NCBI GenBank assembly: GCA_022449705.1
Contig: JAKURS010000026.1
Coordinates: 1 to 11,899 of the forward strand
Direction: 5' to 3'
Origin: Candidatus Poseidoniia archaeon
GTDB taxonomy: Archaea > Thermoplasmatota > Poseidoniia > MGIII > CG-Epi1
DNA length: 11,899 nucleotides
Below are positions 5,646-11,899 of this stretch, piece after piece (within the stretch, counting starts at the first letter, position 1; each line of letters opens with the position of its first letter). Both the position numbers and the translations under genes were made by a program. Under the pieces are notes generated by a model, which did no database searches, had not been told where the DNA came from, and was given only the letters and a program-made list of their open reading frames with translations.

Positions 5646-6931
5646 CGTTGCACCCCTGCCAGTGCCAGGTTGACCGGGTCTCCCGGCTTCCAGTCGCCGA
5701 GGTGGACGCCCCAGCTGCGCAGCTCGGAGATGGTGTTATCGCGCTCAATGCGCGCCGTCTCCTGCGCCAGAGCGAGCTTGGTGCGGACCTCAGGGCTGGT
5801 GCCGGGGCGCGGTGCAAAGCGGCCCAGCCTCGCCTCCAGCTCCAGGCTCGACGGGGAGACGACGGTCAGCGCGTATCCCCGCGTCAGCGCCAGCGTGAAT
5901 GCATCCGGCAGTGTATCGTCGTTGTCGAGCGCGCTGAAGAGGATTATCGGAGACCCGGACGGGATGTAGGGCAGCAGGTCCTGGATGACCAGCTTCAGCG
6001 GCAGCTCTCCCTCCGCCTTCGCGTCAGCCAGTGCTGTCAGGAGACGGTGCAGGTGCGTCTCGCCGCGTCCCAGGTGGACGGTCGCGGTGCGGCTGCCGTA
6101 GACCGTCAGCCCGACGTTGTTGCGCGCCCGCAACAGCTGGTCGGCAAAGGTTGCCGCAGCGCGGCAGCACATCTCGAGCGGATTGTCGGTCGGGCTGCCG
6201 AGGCCACTGACACCGCGCGCGTCGAGCAGCAGGAAGATGTCCAGGATGTCCTCGTGCTCGGTCTCGTTGACCATCATTTCGCCGGTGCGCGCCGTCGCCT
6301 TCCAGTTCACCTTGCGCAGCGAGTCGCCCGGCAGGAACTCGCGCAGCGAGTAGAACTGGGTCCCCTCGCCGACCGAGTAGATTGGCATCGCGCCTTGGTA
6401 GAGTTTGGGGTTTTTGCCGCCCAGGATTTCCGAATCCAGAGGCTCGATGCGCGGGAAGACCGAGAAGGGCTCCAGGGCTTTCTCGTGCCGCTCGCTGTAG
6501 AACAGGTCAAACGCGTCCTTGACCCGCAGTCGCACCGGGCCGAGGTGGTAGTGGCCGCGCAACGGCACCTGGACGGTGTAGGTGAAGCTCACCTCCTGCT
6601 GCCGCTTAAGGTAGAGCAGCGTGTAGTTGGAACCCCGCACCAGCCGGGCCTGTGACGGCAGCTCGTCGTAGATTTCGACGAATCCCCCGAGAAGGCCGTG
6701 GTTGCGCAGCCGGAAAGAGATTTCCAGCTCGCCATCCTCGAATATATTTTGCGAGCTGGCGGTACGCTCGACCGTCACGCGTGGCATCCAGAGATTCAGG
6801 AAGCTGGCGAGGAACAGGAAGCTTAGCATCACGATGCCGACCGAGATGAAGAGGTAGTTGAGCAGCACCAGCCCCGAGAGCGCCAAGAAGCCGCCGCAGC
6901 CGGCAAGCGCGGTCGCTTTCCGGCTCCACAT
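5642..6931 (-). CDS. DUF58 membrane protein with degenerate VWA-like domain
   Basis: The protein has 429 residues. Its ATG at 6931 directly follows the MoxR TGA (TGAATG), so the two are translationally coupled. Two adjacent hydrophobic segments (about 8-25 and 28-46) anchor the N-terminus. A beta-sandwich segment follows (about 50-150: VERTASSQNIFEDGELEISF and then LGPVRLRVKDAFDLF). The DUF58 hallmark sits near 188-216 (YSLREFLPGDSLRKVNWKA followed by TAR). A VWA-like half follows, with the strand IFLLLDARG near 230-238 and IILFSALDND later. The MIDAS DxSxS is not intact (it reads DARGV), so classical metal-dependent ligand binding is doubtful. DUF58 proteins are encoded next to MoxR ATPases and are thought to act as their membrane partners or adaptors. 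The protein ends at the proposed CTGA junction with the 8-helix protein. Confidence 0.9.
   Translation of the reverse strand: MWSRKATALAGCGGFLALSGLVLLNYLFISVGIVMLSFLFLASFLNLWMPRVTVERTASSQNIFEDGELEISFRLRNHGLLGGFVEIYDELPSQARLVRGSNYTLLYLKRQQEVSFTYTVQVPLRGHYHLGPVRLRVKDAFDLFYSERHEKALEPFSVFPRIEPLDSEILGGKNPKLYQGAMPIYSVGEGTQFYSLREFLPGDSLRKVNWKATARTGEMMVNETEHEDILDIFLLLDARGVSGLGSPTDNPLEMCCRAAATFADQLLRARNNVGLTVYGSRTATVHLGRGETHLHRLLTALADAKAEGELPLKLVIQDLLPYIPSGSPIILFSALDNDDTLPDAFTLALTRGYALTVVSPSSLELEARLGRFAPRPGTSPEVRTKLALAQETARIERDNTISELRSWGVHLGDWKPGDPVNLALAGVQR
5651..5657 (-). promoter_or_regulatory. Shine-Dalgarno-like site supporting the CTG start
   Basis: On the minus strand AGGGGTG lies 5 nt before the CTG at 5645-5643, inside the end of the DUF58 gene. 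It shares GGTG and most other bases with the archaeal consensus GGAGGTG. No comparable site precedes the GTG at 5555 (the bases before it read CTGCGG). This favours initiation at the CTGA overlap, by translational coupling to the DUF58 gene. Confidence 0.45.
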
Positions 6932-7978
6932 TCAGGCAAAACCCTGCGTCGTCGGGACCTCGACTTCCTGCAGGATTTGCGAAATGATTTCCTCGGGCTG
7001 GACACCCTTGATGCGTGGCTCCGGCTTCAGGATGAGGCGATGCCGCAGCGCGTGGATGACGAGCCGCTTGACGTCGTCCGGCACGACGTAGTCACGCCCG
7101 TTCAGGACCGCCAGTGCCCGCGTGAGCTTGAACAGCGCCTGCGTGCCGCGCGGGCTGGAGCCGACTGCGACGCGTGGGTCCTCACGGGTGCGGTTGACAA
7201 TCTCGACCATGTACTCGATTATCTTCTCGTCCACCTTCACTTTCTCCAGCGATACCTGCATCCGCACTAGTTTCTCCGGTGACGCCAGTGCGCGGACATC
7301 GTGCTCGTCCTTCATTCGCTGCATGCGCTTGACGATGATGGCGCGCTCGATGGGGCGGCCGGGGTAACCAATCGAGAGCTTCATTATGAAGCGGTCCAGC
7401 TGTGCCTCGGGCAGTGGATAGGTGCCCTCCGACTCGATGGGGTTCTGGGTCGCGACGGTGATAAACGGCTGTGGCAGCTGGTGCGTGTGCCCTTCCAGCG
7501 TCACTTGGTGCTCCTGCATCGCCTCCAGCAGCGCGGCCTGCGTCTTGGGAGGCGCGCGATTGATTTCGTCCGCCAGCAGGATGTTGCAGAAGAGTGGCCC
7601 GGGGCGGAACGCGAAGTCGTTTGTCTTGCGGTCGAAGATGTATATGCCGGTGATGTCGGCCGGCAGCAGGTCGGGGGTGAACTGCACCCGCTTGAACTCG
7701 CACCCCAGCACGCGCGCGAAAGTGTTCGCGAGCAGTGTCTTCGCCAGGCCGGGGTTATCTTCGAACAGGATGTTGCCACCCGCCATGACGCCAACCATCA
7801 CCAGTTCCAGCACTGGCCGCTTGCCGAGCACCACTTGCTCCACCTCACCCAGAATCCCTTCCGCCAGCGCGTGGGTCTCGCGCAACTGCTCATCCATCAG
7901 GTAGGTCTGGCTGACCGCGCTCTCCGCCTCTTTCGCACCGTCATCTTCCGTCTGCTCTTTTTCACTCACTTGCGCCAC
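6932..7978 (-). CDS. moxR: MoxR-family AAA+ ATPase
   Basis: The protein has 348 residues and a GTG start 13 nt inside the end of the DUF4350 gene. A charged, probably flexible tail of about 28 residues precedes the AAA+ core. Walker A is EDNPGLAKT (73-81), the MoxR variant with Asp in place of the first Gly. Walker B is ILLADE (133-138), followed by INRAPPKTQAALLEAMQE. Sensor 1 is ATQNP (N179), followed by IESEGTYPLPEAQLDRF with the conserved E-G-T-Y and arginine-finger region. The C-terminal lid helical domain contains SSPRGTQAL. Length and order are typical of MoxR. MoxR ATPases act as cytoplasmic chaperones, usually with VWA or DUF58 partners, helping envelope or metalloenzyme assembly. 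The immediate neighbours (DUF4350 upstream, DUF58 downstream) are the standard partners, which supports a membrane-facing role here. The substrate cannot be told from sequence. Confidence 0.95.
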   Translation of the reverse strand: MAQVSEKEQTEDDGAKEAESAVSQTYLMDEQLRETHALAEGILGEVEQVVLGKRPVLELVMVGVMAGGNILFEDNPGLAKTLLANTFARVLGCEFKRVQFTPDLLPADITGIYIFDRKTNDFAFRPGPLFCNILLADEINRAPPKTQAALLEAMQEHQVTLEGHTHQLPQPFITVATQNPIESEGTYPLPEAQLDRFIMKLSIGYPGRPIERAIIVKRMQRMKDEHDVRALASPEKLVRMQVSLEKVKVDEKIIEYMVEIVNRTREDPRVAVGSSPRGTQALFKLTRALAVLNGRDYVVPDDVKRLVIHALRHRLILKPEPRIKGVQPEEIISQILQEVEVPTTQGFA

Positions 7979-9234
7979 CTGCTGACTGCTTCCAGCACCA
8001 GTTCCGGCCGCAGACTTGCGTCCCTATTTACAATAAACCGCACCAGTATTTCGTCGTCCAGCAACTTTTCCAGTCGCGACTGCGGCAGCAGCTCGAACTC
8101 CTCGCGTGCATAGCCGTGCGCGATGCGGACGCGGTCCAGGAACACCTCGCGAATGGTGTCGGGATGAACGTAGTGCGCGTGCGGCACCCGGTAGCGGCTG
8201 CTGCGCCCGAGCCAGAGGTTGTGCAGGTGGCGCCACGGGAGCGGGTTGCGCGTGTACATCAGCGCCACCTCGGCACCAAGCAAGATGGCGGCCAGGAACA
8301 CGACGCGCGCCACCTCGTTGCTGCCGGCGAAGACAATGTAGCCGAAGAGCTGCACATAGACCAGCGAAAAGAAATCGGGCTGCAGGTGGCGGCTCTCGTC
8401 GAACAGCAGCGTCGCGTTGCTGCCCCTGGCGAGGTAGCCAATGAGCGCACGTGCAAAGTCACGGTTATCAAACTCGCCGTAGAGCGAGTTGATGAAGAGG
8501 CTCGGGTCGGAGAGTAGCACCATGCGCCCGCTGCCGATTTCCACCTCGGCCATGATGACCGCACCGCCAACGGAAAAAGTCCCTTCGTCGGGGTCGCCGA
8601 AACCGTTGGAGTTAAGGTCGATGAACCCCTGCTCGGAGGAGCGCAGCAGTGGAATCGCCTTGCCCCCTTTGGAAACAGTCAGCGCAGTCGGCTTCGAGAG
8701 CAGCAGCTGCCCGCTGAACCCCAGCCCGGGCAGGTCGGCGTCGGCGACGACGTAGGAGGCGTTGTGCGGATGGACCGGCTCGTCCCAATGGTTCATGTCG
8801 TAGAGCTGCTGGCCGAAGAAGCTGGCACCGACCGAGTAGAGCCCGGAGATGGCGGAGTTGCCGTGGCCGAAGTCGTCCGCCAACAGCACCCTTCCGCCCT
8901 GTCTGACGAACTCGTGAATCGCCTTCGCCTCCGGCTCGGTGTAGCCGCGCTCAACGCCCAGGATGAGCAGCACTGTCGCGTTGCGCTGCACGCCTGTCAG
9001 TTCATCCAGCGCCAGTGGACTGGAGAGTAGCGCCTGCGCCGCGTATCCCTCGGCGCGCATATCGCTCGCGAAACTGGAGAGGTCGTTCCAGTCTTCGCCC
9101 CACGCCGAGAGCTGTGACGGGTTCTGCGAGCGGGTTGCCAGCTCGGGGTAGACAGCGCCGATGATGAGTAGCGCCGCCGCCAGTGCCGTCAGCTTGAGAC
9201 CGTAGCGGTTCCACCAGCCGCTCAGGTCGCCCAC
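7966..9234 (-). CDS. DUF4350 domain membrane protein
   Basis: I start it at GTG 9234 (422 aa), overlapping the upstream stop by 13 nt. The longer reading from 9333 adds an Arg/Gly-rich stretch that is a shadow of the upstream gene. The first helix (about 12-31, LTALAAALLIIGAVYP) is followed by an extracytoplasmic region resembling the DUF4350 / glutamine-amidotransferase-like fold: VLLILGVERGYTEPEAKAI, then GGRVLLADDFGHGNSAI, and later MVLLSDPSLFINSLY with NRDFARALI. That region holds sequons (RNATV, HNASY, SNATL), in keeping with an outside location. A second clear helix (VVFLAAILLGAEVALMY, about 309-326) leads to a basic C-terminal domain of about 95 residues, presumably cytoplasmic. No catalytic triad is evident. 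DUF4350 proteins are standard members of MoxR-DUF58-DUF4129 operons; the function is unknown. The domain call rests on motifs and gene context. Confidence 0.85.
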   Translation of the reverse strand: MGDLSGWWNRYGLKLTALAAALLIIGAVYPELATRSQNPSQLSAWGEDWNDLSSFASDMRAEGYAAQALLSSPLALDELTGVQRNATVLLILGVERGYTEPEAKAIHEFVRQGGRVLLADDFGHGNSAISGLYSVGASFFGQQLYDMNHWDEPVHPHNASYVVADADLPGLGFSGQLLLSKPTALTVSKGGKAIPLLRSSEQGFIDLNSNGFGDPDEGTFSVGGAVIMAEVEIGSGRMVLLSDPSLFINSLYGEFDNRDFARALIGYLARGSNATLLFDESRHLQPDFFSLVYVQLFGYIVFAGSNEVARVVFLAAILLGAEVALMYTRNPLPWRHLHNLWLGRSSRYRVPHAHYVHPDTIREVFLDRVRIAHGYAREEFELLPQSRLEKLLDDEILVRFIVNRDASLRPELVLEAVSRWRK

Positions 9235-11899
9235 CTCCGCATCCAGCGACTGGTGCGAGCCACGAACCCTTGCTCGAGCGCCCCCTCCAGCTCCCGCTCG
9301 ACCCCTGACAGCGTTTCCAGGGCCTCGCTGCACCAGAGATTGTACGAGCCGTCGCTCCAGGTCATCCCGAACTCGTCGACCACCTGCGGCTTGACCCCTG
9401 AGTAGCGCGCAATCTCGAACAGCTGCGTCATGAGGCCCACCCCTTCGGGGGAAATCGGCAGCGCGCGCGAAAGCACCTTGCGGAATTCGCGCGCGGTCTG
9501 CGTCGGCCGACGCAGGAAGCCGTACCGCTCCAGGATACTGGTGAGCTGGTGGTAGGACTGGATGATGATGCGACGATAGTCATCCTCCTCGTTCATCTGC
9601 TGTTGCATCTGCCGGATGAGGTTGCGCAGCTCGTACTTGTGCCGCTGTAGCCAGTAGAGGTAGTAGCCGGTTACTATCAGCGCGATGGGGATGCCGGCCA
9701 GCAGCGGCAGGTAGTGGCTCCAGTCAGTGCCGGGGACAACTACGATTTCGCGCTCAACGTGTGCCGCCCCTTCGGTCGCGGCCCAGGTACCTGCGCCACC
9801 AAAGCTGCCGTTGACACGCATGTATTCTGTCCCGGGCCGGAATTCAACCACTAACTCGACAGTTCCGTCGGCGCCGGTGACCAGTGTCGCGTTCTGCGTG
9901 TCTACGACCTGCTCCAGCTGGTCGAACAGTATGACTTCCAGCTCCACGATCTCGGCTGCGAGCGGTGTTCCGTCGTCCTCCTGCAGAGTCGCCGTCAACG
10001 TCACGTTGCTGCCCGGCTGCGCCACCGCCGGGTCGGCCGCCAGCAGCAGTTGCGTCGCGACGTATATCGTTACCTCAAGGCTGCCACTTGCGCCGCTGTG
10101 AAACTCATCGCCCAACCAGCTGAATGTGAGCGTGTGGTTGAGCCGGTAGTGTGACGGGATGGTGCCGTTAGCGCGGTAGCTGCCGTTTCCGAGGTAGCTT
10201 ACGCTGAAATCGTGCGCGTCCAGCCGCGCCGTGACATTCCCCTCGAGCGGGTTTCCCATCTCGTCCATCAGCATCCCGCCAAAGATAACAGGATGGCCCC
10301 GCAGTAGCATTCCGTTACCGCTGCTTGCGTTGAGCTGGCTGAATTGCGAAGTGCCGCTGACCCGGAAAAGCGCTGGCGCACTGCTGTGATTAGCGAGGTA
10401 AGACCGCGCACCGCCATAATCTGCAAAGGCGCTGCCGTGGCCGGTCGCCACATCGGCTGGTACCTGCCCGGTGAAGGCGAAAACGCCGTTCGTGTCGCTC
10501 ATGACCGGCTGCGCCAGCCATGTAGCACCAGCGGGGTCGCGCAGCTCCAGCACCAGCTCCGCGCCGGCAACAGGCGCCCCGAGCAGGTCGGTTATCATCC
10601 CGCTGACCGCTACGTCGTAGCCGCGTATCGCGTCGGTCGCCAGCAGTGTGATGCTCACCGGCGACTGCGGGATTACCTGCATCTCGGCAGCCGAGCCATG
10701 CAGGTAGCCTCGTTCCGGGTGCGTTACCAGCACGTCGAATGGTTCCGTAGTAGTGGCCGTGATTGGCATCTCGAGTGGGAAGTTGCCTCCGGCATCGGCG
10801 TAGATAACTGGCAGTGACACGTCATCCCACAGCACCTCCAGTTCGGCGAAGGGGAGTCCCTCGCCCTGATCATCAGTCAACCGTCCCACCAGCGTGAAGT
10901 TCTCGCCCCTGACACCGTTGCATTCCCACACCGTGCCGTTTTGCATACAGTCCGGGAATGTGAGGAAGGTATCGGTCTCGACCAGGATTTGAGCCACCGC
11001 ATAGCTTCCGTTGAGCGTCAGGGTAGTGTTGAAAAACGCCTTTGCGGCATGCGCACCGTTGTCCGCATCGCTGATGTCAAGCAACAGCAGGTACTGGCCG
11101 TTCGAGTCGGTGACGGCAGTCCCCGTCCAGCGCGAGTCCCATTGCAGTGCCACCTCCACACCTTCAACGGGAAGGCCCCGGTTGTCGGTCAGGTTACCAC
11201 GCAGGGTAGCCCCACCGTCGCGGCTGGTACTGAGTGACTCGAGCGTAATCGCAGTCCAGCCGCGGATGGTGACCGGCTCGCTCAGGACCGCTGCCGGGTG
11301 GTAGCTGTCGCCGGAGTAGGTCACAATGAGTGATGTATTGCCCGGCGTAGCGTTGCCCGCTACCTCGAGTAGTGCCTGCCAGTTGCCGTTGCCGCTAACT
11401 GGCAGCGTCACAAACGGCTGGCCTCCAAGCGCCAGCGTCAGCGTGCCAGTCGGCGGGACGATTTCGTTGCCCTGAAGGGTCCCGTTAATCAGGTAACTGG
11501 TATTACTGAGCAGAATCTCCGGCAGCTCGACCGAGAGGTCAACATTACCATCAATTACGTCGGTCCAGCCAGCCGCCCCGGCAGCTGATACGAACGGGGT
11601 GCCGTTCCAGCTGGCATTAAGCGAATAGTTTCCTGGAATCTCAGGCAAGTCAATCGTGAATACGAAGCTACCGTCGCTGCCGGTCGTGGTGTTGAGTCTC
11701 AGCCCCTGCCAGCTCAGGTTTACGACCGCACTCACCACGGCGATGTTGCCCTGTTCGCGCAGCTGGCCACTGATGACCGTGGTGCCGTTAAGCGGAGAAG
11801 TGGGCTGCACGCTCAGTGTCAGGTTGCTGTAGCCATGCACCGCCAGCGGGAAAGCGGGCGAGTAGCTCTCCCTCAGTACAGTGCTGACATTAATTTGCG
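9222..11899 (-). CDS. Ig-like repeat ectodomain protein with C-terminal DUF4129 (5' end outside window)
   Basis: An apparent start lies at GTG 11840, but the frame is open with gene-like sequence (NVSTVLRESYSPAFPLAV) to the window edge. I therefore call it 5'-truncated, with the first whole codon at 11897-11895. Using 11840 as residue 1, about 700 residues are consecutive beta-rich Ig/carboxypeptidase-regulatory-like modules with repeated 'G-x-L-T/R-D-x-x-G-x-P-V/L-x-x-A/V-x-V' and 'T-D/S-x-N/D-G-x-F/Y' patterns. This part holds about 25 N-x-S/T sequons and a single Cys pair (FPDC...WEC, near 296 and 305). One helix (about 710-730) is followed by a charged coiled segment and a DUF4129-type domain (YGFLRRPTQTAREF; LTQLFEIARYS is the near-equivalent pattern, here read as MTQLFEIARYS). 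DUF4129 usually ends TgpA-like transglutaminase proteins beside MoxR and DUF58. No transglutaminase core is in the window; it could lie upstream. The role is probably envelope assembly or cell-surface structure. Confidence 0.85.
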   Translation of the reverse strand, partial: QINVSTVLRESYSPAFPLAVHGYSNLTLSVQPTSPLNGTTVISGQLREQGNIAVVSAVVNLSWQGLRLNTTTGSDGSFVFTIDLPEIPGNYSLNASWNGTPFVSAAGAAGWTDVIDGNVDLSVELPEILLSNTSYLINGTLQGNEIVPPTGTLTLALGGQPFVTLPVSGNGNWQALLEVAGNATPGNTSLIVTYSGDSYHPAAVLSEPVTIRGWTAITLESLSTSRDGGATLRGNLTDNRGLPVEGVEVALQWDSRWTGTAVTDSNGQYLLLLDISDADNGAHAAKAFFNTTLTLNGSYAVAQILVETDTFLTFPDCMQNGTVWECNGVRGENFTLVGRLTDDQGEGLPFAELEVLWDDVSLPVIYADAGGNFPLEMPITATTTEPFDVLVTHPERGYLHGSAAEMQVIPQSPVSITLLATDAIRGYDVAVSGMITDLLGAPVAGAELVLELRDPAGATWLAQPVMSDTNGVFAFTGQVPADVATGHGSAFADYGGARSYLANHSSAPALFRVSGTSQFSQLNASSGNGMLLRGHPVIFGGMLMDEMGNPLEGNVTARLDAHDFSVSYLGNGSYRANGTIPSHYRLNHTLTFSWLGDEFHSGASGSLEVTIYVATQLLLAADPAVAQPGSNVTLTATLQEDDGTPLAAEIVELEVILFDQLEQVVDTQNATLVTGADGTVELVVEFRPGTEYMRVNGSFGGAGTWAATEGAAHVEREIVVVPGTDWSHYLPLLAGIPIALIVTGYYLYWLQRHKYELRNLIRQMQQQMNEEDDYRRIIIQSYHQLTSILERYGFLRRPTQTAREFRKVLSRALPISPEGVGLMTQLFEIARYSGVKPQVVDEFGMTWSDGSYNLWCSEALETLSGVERELEGALEQGFVARTSRWMRRWAT

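Larger units (their letters stand above)
4686..11899 (-). other. MoxR-DUF58-DUF4350-DUF4129 operon
   Basis: Five same-strand genes run right to left with no gap large enough for a promoter. The DUF4129 and DUF4350 genes overlap by 13 nt (9222-9234), DUF4350 and MoxR by 13 nt (7966-7978), MoxR and DUF58 abut as TGAATG (6929-6934), and DUF58 and the 8-helix gene probably overlap as CTGA (5642-5645). Such packing implies one mRNA and coupled translation. The promoter and first gene start lie beyond 11899. The gene set is a known, widespread one in bacteria and archaea (for example around Pseudomonas TgpA and mycobacterial MoxR2). What is specific here is the Ig-repeat DUF4129 protein and the unassigned terminal protein. 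Confidence 0.85.

Noticed and set aside
5223..6655. Plus-strand frames of 248 and 341 codons opposite the 8-helix and DUF58 genes
   Set aside because: They mirror real minus-strand genes, overlap each other, and show no recognisable domain or start signal.
7301..8113. 270-codon plus-strand frame across the MoxR gene
   Set aside because: It is antisense to the intact MoxR Walker motifs; composition (Leu/Gln/His/Arg-rich) is typical of a shadow frame.
9235..9333. N-terminal extension of the DUF4350 protein
   Set aside because: The 33 extra residues are Arg/Gly/Ala-rich and lie entirely within the DUF4129 coding frame; GTG 9234 directly precedes the first membrane helix.

Overview
The window looks like high-GC archaeal chromosome, most likely a marine Euryarchaeota/Thermoplasmatota-type lineage (Marine Group II/III-like). 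The reasons are an archaeal-type phosphopantetheine adenylyltransferase, a UPF0147 protein, an aCPSF2-like beta-CASP nuclease, a TATA box placed for a leaderless transcript, and long cell-surface proteins rich in N-glycosylation sequons. The lineage is inferred from gene content, not from a marker phylogeny. The window is almost entirely coding. No RNA gene, mobile element or CRISPR array was seen.

Left part (1-4707, plus strand): the 3' end of phosphopantetheine adenylyltransferase (coenzyme A synthesis); a small UPF0147 protein with a good Shine-Dalgarno; a secreted, membrane-anchored surface protein of about 886 residues with four NEW3-like beta-sandwich repeats and an acidic Trp-rich cytoplasmic tail; and, 4 nt downstream, a beta-CASP ribonuclease of the aCPSF2 type with all its metal motifs intact. 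The surface-protein gene has its own TATA box, about 25 nt before a GTG start.

Right part (4686-11899, minus strand): one tightly packed operon read toward the left. In transcription order it holds a very long Ig-like, sequon-rich ectodomain protein with one membrane helix and a cytoplasmic DUF4129 domain (5' end outside the window); a DUF4350 membrane protein; a MoxR AAA+ ATPase; a DUF58 (degenerate VWA-like) membrane protein; and an unrecognised 8-helix membrane protein. Junctions overlap by 13 nt, 13 nt, abut as TGA-ATG, and probably overlap as CTGA. This is the widespread MoxR-DUF58-DUF4350-DUF4129 gene set. It is thought to be an ATP-driven chaperone or assembly system working on envelope proteins, but its exact job is not settled. 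The two gene blocks converge and overlap tail-to-tail by 22 bp.

The points most worth a second look are the terminal membrane gene, which seems to start at a CTG codon; the Ig-repeat/DUF4129 protein, whose frame stays open to the window edge; and the identity of the unknown 8-helix protein as a possible lineage-specific part of the MoxR system.
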